DNA of 64,000 nt from Candidatus Gastranaerophilales bacterium (GCA_944323285.1 CALURV010000028.1:82223-146222), one strand, 5' to 3'; numbered from the stretch's first letter, positions 45,275 to 53,344 are shown. Translations and numbers: made by a program. Notes: generated by a model not told the origin, from the letters alone.

Positions 45275-46306
45275 ATGAATAAACTTTGTAAACATCCTTT
45301 CAATAGTATACAAATACAAAATACAGGGGAAGTGTATTGTTGTTGTTGTTATTGGACTGACTTTTATTCTTTTGGAAATATTTTTGAACAATCCTTCGAT
45401 GAAATATGGAACGGAGAAAAAGCACAAAGATTTAGAGAACAATTTTTAAACCAAGAATTTAAATATTGTAAATTAAATGAATGTGAGCCTTACATACCAT
45501 CAGAAAATTTTACCCCAAATCTTACATGCGAATATCCAAAACAAATTGAATTCAGTTATGATAGAAGATGTAATGTTAGATGTATTTTTTGTCGTAGTGA
45601 AATAAACAAGGAAGAAGAATTATATAATAGAGAAAAAGAGAAAAGAATAGAAGAAAATTTTGATTCTATTTTTACTCCAATATTAGAAAAAGCAGAAATT
45701 GTTGAACTCAATTCAGCTGGAGAACTTTTTGCGAGTAAGCACTCTATAGAAATAGTAAAAAAAGTAATAAACATTAATCCAAATATAAAATTTAAAATTA
45801 TATCAAATGGAATTCTTTTTACGAAGGATATCATTAATAATCTCGGTTTAAAAGATAAAATGATTACTGTAACTATTTCAATGCATAGTGCTACTGAAAA
45901 AATCTATAATAAGCTTGTAAAAAATGGTAATTTTAAAGCACTTATAGAAAATGTAAAATATTTATCAAAATTAAAGCAAGAAGGATTAATACAAAATTTG
46001 CAACTAAATTTTGTTGTTACTTCTGTTAACTATATTGAAATGAAAAAATTTGCATTGTTTGCAAAAAAAATGGGAGCAAAAGCATTTTTCATAAACTATC
46101 ATAGACAGATAGATGATAACAATCTTGAAAAAGAACTTGATATTACTTTATCATCACACAAAAATTACAATAAACTTATCAAAATTTTAAGAAATCCTAT
46201 TTTTAATGAAGACTTTTGTTATGTAAATGATTACTTAAAAAATTTAAAGCCAATTAATAGAAATTTACTAGATATTTTTAATATCAAAAGAAGGTTAAAT
46301 AATTAA
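45275..46306 (+). CDS. radical SAM protein with N-terminal SPASM-like domain
   Basis: 343 residues. It begins with a SPASM-like Cys block (CKHPFNSIQIQNTGEVYCCC, then SFGNIFEQSFDEIWNGEKA, then KYCKLNEC) and then the radical SAM motif CNVRCIFC (99-106). The usual order, radical SAM then SPASM, is reversed. GGE is not present; the region reads VELNSAGELFASKHSIE. Next come VTISMHSATEKIYNKLVKNG and LQLNFVVTSVNYIEMKKFAL. It differs from the eight Cys-rich-N-terminus paralogues but shares the neighbourhood. SPASM clusters usually serve peptide modification, so the target may be a peptide or a glycopeptide. Confidence 0.85.
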   Translation: MNKLCKHPFNSIQIQNTGEVYCCCCYWTDFYSFGNIFEQSFDEIWNGEKAQRFREQFLNQEFKYCKLNECEPYIPSENFTPNLTCEYPKQIEFSYDRRCNVRCIFCRSEINKEEELYNREKEKRIEENFDSIFTPILEKAEIVELNSAGELFASKHSIEIVKKVININPNIKFKIISNGILFTKDIINNLGLKDKMITVTISMHSATEKIYNKLVKNGNFKALIENVKYLSKLKQEGLIQNLQLNFVVTSVNYIEMKKFALFAKKMGAKAFFINYHRQIDDNNLEKELDITLSSHKNYNKLIKILRNPIFNEDFCYVNDYLKNLKPINRNLLDIFNIKRRLNN

Positions 46307-46342
46307 ATTTTTACTTAATAAAAAATATTTATTTTTTTTAGA

Positions 46343-46432
46343 TTTAAACCTAAAAGAATTTTTTTGATTGAAGATATTAAAGCTTTTGAAGAATTAAAAA
46401 AAGAGAAGGTTTCTTCTCGAAAAAGGAATTAA
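46343..46432 (+). pseudogene. possible 3' end of a decayed small DNA-binding gene
   Basis: An open stretch of 29 codons (FKPKRIFLIEDIKAFEELKK, then EKVSSRKRN, stop at 46430) sits in a gap of about 350 bases. Its pattern, basic then IxxEDIxAFxE, resembles the C-terminal end of an excisionase-like HTH. No start codon or SD is visible upstream. It may be chance in AT-rich DNA. Confidence 0.25.
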
Positions 46433-46440
46433 TAGAATTA

Positions 46441-46612
46441 AAATTAATCTAGTATCGCACTTTGTTAGCGAGTCAGCTTCACAAGCAAAGTATTCAACTT
46501 TTAAAACCGCTACATTCCTCCGTTTCACTACGGAAACAAGCTCACTCAAAAATAAAGTCTTTGATTCATTTTGCAAAAAATGCAATATTAAATTAGCTAT
46601 TTCACCATACAC
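46441..46612 (+). repeat. dispersed repeat, copy with diverged right end (copy H)
   Basis: AAATTAATCTAGTATCGCAC then TTTGTTAGCGAGTCAGC, CCGTTTCACTACGGAAACAA, and CTCACTCAAAAATAAAG, colinear with copies A, F and I; the right end reads TTTTGCAAAAAATGCAATAT and has lost the terminal hairpin. An open minus-strand frame (LSELVSVVKRRNVAVLKVEY) is shared with copy A. Confidence 0.8.
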
Positions 46613-46656
46613 AAAAGTGTTTTAGAATAGGTTATATTCTATAAGGTAATAGAATA

Positions 46657-47601
46657 TCACTTACGAAAACATTGATTATAGAAACTAAATGTTTCAACAT
46701 CAAATCCTTTTTCTGCTGAATACTCAACACTCCACTTAAGAAAATCGGATAATTTCCTCTCTATATTATAATTTCTTTGTCTGCAATAAATTCCATCTAT
46801 ATCTATTTTTATACCTTTTATATTGCATTCTAATGCAATATTTAAAAACTGTTTAAAATCTCTCCTGTTATCATTTATTTTGGGAATAACTATATATTTT
46901 AAGAAAGTATTATTCCTGCTATAATCATCAGAAGAATACATTTTTATATTATTTTTGACTAAATCAAAGCAATCAACTCTTTTAATTTTCTTATATAAAT
47001 TTCTATTGCCAGAATCAAGTGAAATAATTATACAAGCTTTATTTTCTTTCATTGCTCTATATATAGAATCTGAAAATTTAATTCCATTTGTAGCAATTGC
47101 AATTCTGCTAGAAAAACCAGTTAATACATATTTTTCAATTATGTCGTTACATTCCTTGTAAATAGTAAATTCCCCTCCGCCTACATGAATTTCAAAACCT
47201 TCTTTAAGAATACCTTTATTTTTTAAATCGTCTAAAATGGGTATTACATCATAAGGTTCTCTGACTATATCACCTGGTTTTATATCATTTATACAATATA
47301 TACAATTAGCATTACATTTGTAGAAATGAGTTATGTAAACTTGATCAATATAATTTTCATCACTCCAATCTTTTGTTTCCAGTTGATAACAATTCTTACA
47401 ATTTATCAAATATTTATTATTTTTAGCCCCCTCTCTCCAATATTTAATCCTAGAAAAAAGTATATCAACTTCTATTAAATCACCTTTATAAAATGGAAAA
47501 ATATAAGGCGCATATTTTAATGGAGCATAACAACAAGAACATAAATTATTTATATAAAAACATATTCCATGTTCTAATAAATTACAACTTTTATATCTCA
47601 T
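46657..47601 (-). CDS. radical SAM protein, Cys-rich-N-terminus family, member 7
   Basis: 314 residues, the shortest of the family. N-terminal C6, C14, C21, C23-C24 (CSCCYAP), CKNC (68, 71), cluster motif CNANCIYC (96-103), HVGGGEFTIYKECNDI (the SAM motif reads GGEFT), CIIISLDSGNRNLYKKIKRV and KYIVIPKINDNRRDF. The N-terminal CNLLEHGICFY parallels CRQLEHGIYFH of the 39638 protein. No clear SD; the gene starts at 47601, divergent from a GT2 gene 41 bases away. Confidence 0.84.
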   Translation of the reverse strand: MRYKSCNLLEHGICFYINNLCSCCYAPLKYAPYIFPFYKGDLIEVDILFSRIKYWREGAKNNKYLINCKNCYQLETKDWSDENYIDQVYITHFYKCNANCIYCINDIKPGDIVREPYDVIPILDDLKNKGILKEGFEIHVGGGEFTIYKECNDIIEKYVLTGFSSRIAIATNGIKFSDSIYRAMKENKACIIISLDSGNRNLYKKIKRVDCFDLVKNNIKMYSSDDYSRNNTFLKYIVIPKINDNRRDFKQFLNIALECNIKGIKIDIDGIYCRQRNYNIERKLSDFLKWSVEYSAEKGFDVETFSFYNQCFRK

Positions 47602-47642
47602 AAATTTAATAATAACACACTTTTTATGCTAAAATACGAATT

Positions 47643-48509
47643 ATGATAAAAGTAAGTGTAATTATTCCTTTTTATAATCAATCAATAGAGTTTATAAAAC
47701 AAGCAATAAGCTCTGCTATTAATCAAACATTAAAAGAAATTGAAATTATTTGTATTGATGATGGATCAACAAATAATGAATGTTACGAATATATAAACAG
47801 ATTAACAAAAGATGATTTAAGAATAAAAATATACAAAAAAAGCCATACAGGTAGCGGAGAAGCAAGAAATATGGGAATTAATTTTTCTACAGGAGAAAAT
47901 ATTATGTTCCTTGATTCTGATGACTATTATCCTGAAAATAATATTTTAGAAAAGTTATATAATATTTTAAAAAATAAAAATGTATTAATTGCCGGAGGAA
48001 AACATTTAATTTTAAATAACGAAAAATTAGAAGAACCTTATTTTAACTATGGTGATATTAACCAATATTTCTGCAATAAAACAATAAAATATACAGACTA
48101 TCAATTTCCATGGTGGTATTGGTGTTTTATGTATAACAGTAAATTAATAAAAGATAATAACATAAAATTTCCACCATATTTAAGATATCAAGACCCTCCA
48201 TTTTTTGTAAAGGTAATGGATAGCGCAAAATATTTTTATGCTACAAATTTTATTTCATATATTCATAGAAATTCGGATAAATTATTTTCTTTAGATAAAA
48301 ATCAAGCATTTGATCACGTAAGAGGAATTGCAAATCTTCTTAAATATTCAGATGAGAATAATTTAGATAAACTTCATTCACTTTTATACAATACTTTTTT
48401 CAGTTATGACATAAAAATTCTTGAGGAAATAAAAGAACTTTCAATCGATGAAAAAAAAGAAATAGAATGTTTAATAATAAAAAATACAAACAGCAGTAAA
48501 ATTCATTAA
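47643..48509 (+). CDS. GT2-family glycosyltransferase
   Basis: 288 residues. GT-A fold: VSVIIPFYNQSIEFIKQAIS, IICIDDGSTNNECYEYINRL, GSGEARNMGINFSTGENIMF and the metal-binding LDSDDYYPENN (DxD-like) near residue 95. WWYWCFMYNSKLIKDNNIKF and RYQDPPFFVKVMDSAKYF are also typical of capsule/LPS enzymes. It adds a sugar to a growing glycan on the cytoplasmic face. A -10 like TAAAAT (47630-47635) ends seven bases before the ATG, and there is no SD (leaderless candidate). Confidence 0.88.
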   Translation: MIKVSVIIPFYNQSIEFIKQAISSAINQTLKEIEIICIDDGSTNNECYEYINRLTKDDLRIKIYKKSHTGSGEARNMGINFSTGENIMFLDSDDYYPENNILEKLYNILKNKNVLIAGGKHLILNNEKLEEPYFNYGDINQYFCNKTIKYTDYQFPWWYWCFMYNSKLIKDNNIKFPPYLRYQDPPFFVKVMDSAKYFYATNFISYIHRNSDKLFSLDKNQAFDHVRGIANLLKYSDENNLDKLHSLLYNTFFSYDIKILEEIKELSIDEKKEIECLIIKNTNSSKIH

Positions 48510-48556
48510 ATTTATAAAATTTATATATATAATAATATTTTTGATAGAATAATCAT

Positions 48557-48988
48557 ATGATAAAAAAATATATACATAACAATCAACTAATTGCTCTTAT
48601 AATAAAAAATGAATACTCCAATGAAGGTATTAATTTTTTTACCCCAAATGATTTTCCTGAACAAATAGCCTATATGAGCCATAAAAAAGACACCATAATA
48701 AAAGCTCATATACATAATGAAATAGAAAGAAACATATTTATAACACAAGAAGTACTGATTATAAAAAAGGGAAAATTAAGACTTGATTTATATACACAAG
48801 AAAAAGAATATATAGAAAGTTGTATAATAGCAGAAGGTGACGTAGTTTTTCTTGCATCGGGCGGACATGGTCTAAAATGCTTGGAAGATATTGAAATGAT
48901 TGAAGTGAAACAAGGGCCATATCTTGGTGAAAAAGACAAAGTTCGTTTTGAAGAAATAAATGATAATAAGGTAATTATAAATGAGTAA
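48557..48988 (+). CDS. cupin-fold protein, sugar-pathway associated
   Basis: 143 residues, a small beta-barrel (cupin) protein: IKAHIHNEIERNIFITQEVL has the HxH-x3/4-E metal motif, then IIKKGKLRLDLYTQEKEYIE, SCIIAEGDVVFLASGGHGLK (the second-motif His) and MIEVKQGPYLGEKDKVRFEE. It may bind a metal and a nucleotide-sugar or act in a 3,4-ketoisomerase-like step (WxcM-like), but this is uncertain. It overlaps the DegT aminotransferase by eight bases, which fits a joint sugar pathway. TAGAAT (48545-48550) ends six bases before the ATG, and there is no SD. Confidence 0.75.
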   Translation: MIKKYIHNNQLIALIIKNEYSNEGINFFTPNDFPEQIAYMSHKKDTIIKAHIHNEIERNIFITQEVLIIKKGKLRLDLYTQEKEYIESCIIAEGDVVFLASGGHGLKCLEDIEMIEVKQGPYLGEKDKVRFEEINDNKVIINE

Positions 48989-50102
48989 TTTTATTCCTGT
49001 ATTTGAACCATTATTGAATGGGAATGAAAAGAAGTATCTGGAAGATTGTATTGACTCAGGTTGGCTTGGAAGTAACGGTCCATATATAAAAAAATTAGAA
49101 GAAAATTTTTCCAAATATTGCAATCAACAATATGGTTCTTGTGTAACAAATGGTTCTGCTGCACTTGATGTTACATTAAGAGCAATGAAAGAACTTTATA
49201 AATGGGAAGATTATTCAGAGATAATTATACCAACATTTAATATCATTTCAGCTGCGCAAAGTTGCATTTATAACAAATTAAAACCCATATTTGTTGATGC
49301 AGAACCCATTACCTGGAATATAGATACAAATAGAATTGAAGAAGTTATAACAAATAGAACAAAAGCTATTATTGTTGTTCATATATATGGTTTACCATCT
49401 GATATGAATCCAATAATAGAAATAGCAAAAAAGTATAATTTAAAAATAATAGAAGATGCAGCACAAGCACACGGACAAACATATAATGGTAAAAAATGCG
49501 GCAGTTTTTCTGAGGCAGCTACTTTTTCTTTTTTTACAAATAAGCATATTTCTTGCGGCGAAGGAGGTATTGTTTTAACCTCATCGAAAAATCTCTTAGA
49601 TAAAATAAACTATTATAAAAATTTATGTTTTTTTGAAGAAAAATTTATTCATACAGATTTAGGCTGGAATCTTAGAATGTCAAATTTGCAAGCAGCGGTA
49701 GCTTATGCTCAACTTGAAAAAATTGACAAAACAATTGAAATAAAAAAACGAATCGGAGCTAAATATCAAGAATTATTAAAGAATATTCCAGCAAAATTAT
49801 CTTGTCCTAAAACTAACTATGCACATAATCATTACTGGATTTTTGGAATAGTTCTTAATGATGATGTAAAATTCAATGCAAAGACAGCAAGACAAAAACT
49901 GCTTGATAATAATATAGAAACAAGACCATTTTTCTACCCAATGCACAAACAACCTATATTTAAAAAATTAGGAATCTTAGATAATATAAATAGACCAGTT
50001 TCTGAAAAATTATATGAAAAAGGATTTTATATTCCGACTGGTTTAAATTTAACTGATGAAAAATTAGAATATATTTCAGATAAAATAAAACAATTATTCT
50101 AA
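48981..50102 (+). CDS. DegT/DnrJ/EryC1/StrS sugar aminotransferase
   Basis: 373 residues. PLP-dependent: NGSAALDVTLRAMKEL, VVHIYGLPSDMNPI, IEDAAQAHGQTYNGKKCGSF, the Schiff-base lysine in TFSFFTNKHISCGEGGIVLT, then LGWNLRMSNLQAAVAYAQLE. The pattern FTNKHISCGEGG is close to GDP-perosamine synthase, which aminates GDP-4-keto-6-deoxymannose, the product of Gmd, encoded at 34.7 kb. UDP-linked aminotransferases such as PseC are an alternative. It is co-transcribed with the cupin gene and ends directly against a convergent GT2 gene. Confidence 0.9.
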   Translation: MSNFIPVFEPLLNGNEKKYLEDCIDSGWLGSNGPYIKKLEENFSKYCNQQYGSCVTNGSAALDVTLRAMKELYKWEDYSEIIIPTFNIISAAQSCIYNKLKPIFVDAEPITWNIDTNRIEEVITNRTKAIIVVHIYGLPSDMNPIIEIAKKYNLKIIEDAAQAHGQTYNGKKCGSFSEAATFSFFTNKHISCGEGGIVLTSSKNLLDKINYYKNLCFFEEKFIHTDLGWNLRMSNLQAAVAYAQLEKIDKTIEIKKRIGAKYQELLKNIPAKLSCPKTNYAHNHYWIFGIVLNDDVKFNAKTARQKLLDNNIETRPFFYPMHKQPIFKKLGILDNINRPVSEKLYEKGFYIPTGLNLTDEKLEYISDKIKQLF

Positions 50103-50807
50103 CTATTTAACATTAAATTTTAGGAGTATGACATTAATTAATGCTTCTAAAATAATGCCTAAAGACATTTTAGATTGTCCAATTGTCCTTACTTTAAAGC
50201 ATATAGGAACCTCAACCAGTTTAAGACCTGATTTATAAGCTCTATATTTCATTTCTGTTTGAAAAATGAATCCACCAGATTTAACTTTATCCAAATTAAT
50301 TTTTAACAAAGCCTCTTTTGTATACGTATTAAATCCTTCAAGCAAGTCTTTTATACCTGTTTTAAGAAGCATATCAGCCCAGATATTTCCACCTATTGAA
50401 ATAAAATTTCTAAAAAAGTTTTTTTCTGTTGTACTGCCGCCTTTTATATACCTAGATCCAACTACGACATCATAACCTTCTTGAATTTTTTTCCTAAATT
50501 CTGATATATAAATAGGATTATGAGAAAAATCAGCATCACAAGATGTAAATAGGTCAAATCCATTTTCAATACCCCATTTAAATCCATTTATATATGCATT
50601 TGCAAGTCCTTTTTTTTCAGGTTGAACTATAATATATAAGTTTTTAAATCTTTCTTGCAAGTTTTGAACTTTTTTTGCAGTTCCATCAGGTGATGAGTCA
50701 TCTATAATTAGGATACTAATATCTTTATATAATCTAAATACTTCTTCAATTATTTTTTCCACATTTTCAGCTTCATTATATGTTGGAATTAAAAGTAAAT
50801 GATTCAT
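50103..50807 (-). CDS. polyprenol-phosphate mannosyltransferase-like GT2
   Basis: 234 residues, soluble GT-A fold of the DPMS/DPM1 class: LLLIPTYNEAENVEKIIEEV, ILIIDDSSPDGTAKKVQNL, KKGLANAYINGFKWGIENGF, CDADFSHNPIYISEFRKKI, VVGSRYIKGGS and FQTEMKYRAYKSGLKLVEVP. It likely transfers mannose (or glucose) from a nucleotide sugar to a polyprenyl phosphate, providing a membrane sugar donor. There is no C-terminal transmembrane domain, as in DPM1. It abuts the DegT gene stop to stop. A TTATAATT stretch upstream may carry its promoter. Confidence 0.88.
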   Translation of the reverse strand: MNHLLLIPTYNEAENVEKIIEEVFRLYKDISILIIDDSSPDGTAKKVQNLQERFKNLYIIVQPEKKGLANAYINGFKWGIENGFDLFTSCDADFSHNPIYISEFRKKIQEGYDVVVGSRYIKGGSTTEKNFFRNFISIGGNIWADMLLKTGIKDLLEGFNTYTKEALLKINLDKVKSGGFIFQTEMKYRAYKSGLKLVEVPICFKVRTIGQSKMSLGIILEALINVILLKFNVK

Positions 50808-50937
50808 TTTCTCTTTCTTTTTATAATTAATTATTCTATTAGCAAACTATTCATTATATGGTATAATTATAGAATATAAAATATAATAATTAATATATCA
50901 ATACATAATATCTATAATAATTATAGTAAAAGAAACA

Positions 50938-51936
50938 ATGTCTAATCCATTTTGCGATCAACTTAATAATGTAATTTCTTTTTTTCACGATAAAATTATG
51001 TCTTGTTGTGCACCGGAACAAGGTCTTGTTTATTATTATCAATATAATAATAAAAAGGAATTCGATTTTTCTTCATTAAATAAAAATAAACAATTATATT
51101 TTGAAGAACTTATAAATAATAAAAATTTGCCTTGTCATCGTTGTTTTTATTTAAGAGAAAAAAAAGATACAGATTTAATTTTAGATAAATACAAAGAAAT
51201 AAACATAAGTCATTGGACAAATTGTAATTGCAATTGTGTTTATTGTTCAAGAAATCAAAATAATAATTTCAAATCTTATAAATTCTTTAAGCGAAAAAAT
51301 CAATATTACAATTTATTACCAATAATAAAAGGATTATACGAACATAACTTGTTAGATAAAGAAAATTTAATTGTAAGATTTCAAGGTGGAGATATTGGAG
51401 TTTTAAAAGAATTTGAAACTCTTGTTAGAGAATTTGATAGAAATGGCATAAATATGTTTCATTTTTTATCAAACAATATTATTTATCAGCCTATAATAGC
51501 AGAAATGTTTAACAAAAAGAAAGCTCTTCTTGTTACTTCGCTGGACTGCGGTTCTAGAGAAACATACAAAAGAATAAAAAGAGTTGATAAATTTTATAAA
51601 ATGATAAATAATTTAATACGATATAAATCGGAATGCGGTGATAATGCAAACATACATATAAAATATATAATTACTAAAGATTATAATGATAATTTACAAG
51701 AAGCGGAAAATTTTCTGTCTGTTATAAAAGATATAAAGGTTCCCCAAATTAATTATGATATTGACTATCGAGATATTATGATGAAAGATAATTTTGAATT
51801 TTTCATTCCTAATATATATTATAAAATCCATGAACTATTTGAAGAATATTGTAAAGAGAATAATTGTATATTTGATGTAAATCCTTATACAAAAAATATT
51901 TTAGAACAAGGATATTTTTCGAGCATTCACAAATAA
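50938..51936 (+). CDS. radical SAM protein, Cys-rich-N-terminus family, member 8 (GGD type)
   Basis: 332 residues. N-terminal C6 and C23-C24 (FHDKIMSCCAP, almost identical to FHDRIMSCCSG of 37301), CHRC (66, 69), cluster motif CNCNCVYC (96-103; extra Cys at 98), FQGGDIGVLKEFETLV in place of GGE, LVTSLDCGSRETYKRIKRVD and KYIITKDYNDNLQEA. TATAGT (50922-50927) ends ten bases before the ATG, with no SD (leaderless candidate). It is the last intact family member; an ankyrin pseudogene follows on the opposite strand. Confidence 0.85.
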   Translation: MSNPFCDQLNNVISFFHDKIMSCCAPEQGLVYYYQYNNKKEFDFSSLNKNKQLYFEELINNKNLPCHRCFYLREKKDTDLILDKYKEINISHWTNCNCNCVYCSRNQNNNFKSYKFFKRKNQYYNLLPIIKGLYEHNLLDKENLIVRFQGGDIGVLKEFETLVREFDRNGINMFHFLSNNIIYQPIIAEMFNKKKALLVTSLDCGSRETYKRIKRVDKFYKMINNLIRYKSECGDNANIHIKYIITKDYNDNLQEAENFLSVIKDIKVPQINYDIDYRDIMMKDNFEFFIPNIYYKIHELFEEYCKENNCIFDVNPYTKNILEQGYFSSIHK

Positions 51937-51944
51937 TAATATCT

Positions 51945-52231
51945 CTAGTTTTTCAAGGAAATAATATAGTCTATAATTTCCTTATTACCAAATTCTTGTG
52001 CTATAACAAGTACTGATTTACCGGTCTTATTTTTTAAATTTATATCTGCCATGTTCTATAAGTATTTTAGCCTTTTCTATAGAACATAAATCAAGAGCTA
52101 TAGACATCAAGGAGTCCACCCCCTTTATTTTGCCAATTTATGTCTATTCTTAATTCTATTAATTTTTTTAAAATGGAAATTTCTTTATTATATAAATAAA
52201 TGATTATTAAATCATTATTGCATTTTCCCAT
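51945..52231 (-). pseudogene. ankyrin-repeat gene remnant with two frameshifts
   Basis: Reading the minus strand, frame 1 gives a start MGKCNND then YLYNKEISILKKLIELRIDI and NWQNK. After a G-run the next frame continues SLMSIALDLCSIEKAKILIE and HG, and a further one-base shift gives ADINLKNKTGKSVLVIAQEF, GNKEIIDYIISLKN and a stop. These segments are consecutive ankyrin repeats (ADINxxNKxG-x-LxIAxxxxxxEII pattern). Restoring single bases near 52120 and 52048 would rebuild one frame. It occupies half of the 670-base gap between 51937 and 52605. Confidence 0.75.
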
Positions 52232-52353
52232 AAAATATATATAACATTTATTAACATACTCAAATTAAACATTCTAAGTAAGCAAATTAAATAAAGTTAA
52301 TTCTATAAATAAATTTTTATATACTATTCAAAAACTCTTCAAGTAACATATTT

Positions 52354-52531
52354 ATCTAGTATCGCACTTTGTTACCATCTCATCCTCGCTAACGAAGTAC
52401 TCACCTTTAGAAAACACTGCTCACTTTCGTTTCACTACGGATACAAACTCACTCAAAAACAAATTTTTTGGTTCGTTTTTTAAAAAAATTCACTCACACT
52501 TTCAGTTTATTGTGAAATTTTTCTCGGACAA
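52354..52531 (+). repeat. dispersed 175-bp repeat, full copy (copy I)
   Basis: From ATCTAGTATCGCACTTTGTT to TTTTTCTCGGACAA. It has the left CATCCTCGCTAACGAAGTAC, the middle TTTCACTACGGATACAAACT, and a right-end imperfect hairpin AAAAAATTCAC / GTGAAATTTTT. Together with copies A and F it defines the element. Confidence 0.85.
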
Positions 52532-52605
52532 TCTTCTTTTATTATTTATATTATTATCAAAGATTTCTTATAGTCTACTTTATTTGTATTAACAAAATAT
52601 AGAAT

Positions 52606-53172
52606 CTAGTTTATTTTCAAATTATTTAAGTCTAAAAGATTATAAAAACTATTTTGGTTATTTTTATCATTGAAATTACTATATTGTATTATTCCAAGAT
52701 TTTCAATCATTCGATAAACTTGATATATTCTTTTTCTACCTTGCTTTTCATTTTTATTTACTTCTTCTTTCAATTTATTAACCAAATCAGATAAATCATA
52801 TTTCATAACATTCTTTGTAATTATTAGGTTATAATATTCTGCTAAATGTATATTTTTCATTAATTGAGCATATATTCTTTCCTTTATTTTATTATATTCA
52901 GCATCTATATCATTATCATTTTTAATATCTATTTGAAATAATGTTAATACTTTTTGTTTACATTGAGTTTCACATTTTATATATTTTTTTTCAGTATTTG
53001 TCCATCTTAATAATATTTGATTCACCAATTTAAGCTGTTTTATCTCATTCGTTTCAAGTTCAAAATTTTTAACAAGTAATTTTAATTTTAAATCTTTTAA
53101 CATAGCACTATTAAGAGATAATAATTTATATTTTTTATTATTTGTTTTTATTTTTTCATTAATTTTCTTCAT
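52606..53172 (-). CDS. unknown 188-residue basic protein with a winged-helix-like C-terminus
   Basis: 188 residues, Lys/Asn-rich and helical. I do not recognise the family. Residues around 140-165 (KQGRKRIYQVYRMIENLGII) resemble the RRIYDVxNVLExIGLI recognition element of E2F/DP-type winged helices, so a DNA-binding role is possible. Two Cys lie close together (IKCETQCKQK, near 64-68). No SD; TATAGA lies about 12 bases upstream of the ATG. It stands alone between repeat copy I and a LysR gene. It could be a remnant of a larger gene, but the start and stop look normal. Confidence 0.55.
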   Translation of the reverse strand: MKKINEKIKTNNKKYKLLSLNSAMLKDLKLKLLVKNFELETNEIKQLKLVNQILLRWTNTEKKYIKCETQCKQKVLTLFQIDIKNDNDIDAEYNKIKERIYAQLMKNIHLAEYYNLIITKNVMKYDLSDLVNKLKEEVNKNEKQGRKRIYQVYRMIENLGIIQYSNFNDKNNQNSFYNLLDLNNLKIN

Positions 53173-53344
53173 ATATTCAATTCTATAAAATTTAAAATTT
53201 ATACCCTTTAAACATTTATTAAAGTCATTTTTTATTACTCTTTTAACATATATTATTTTTAATATATTTTTTAACTTTTATATTTTTTCATAAAAGTAAA
53301 TACTATAATTTAATTCACCATCAAGAAATAATAAAAAAATAACG

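Noticed and set aside
46394..46612. A possible 72-residue gene on the minus strand
   Set aside because: It lies wholly inside repeat copy H and follows its reverse-strand open frame; no SD and no family.
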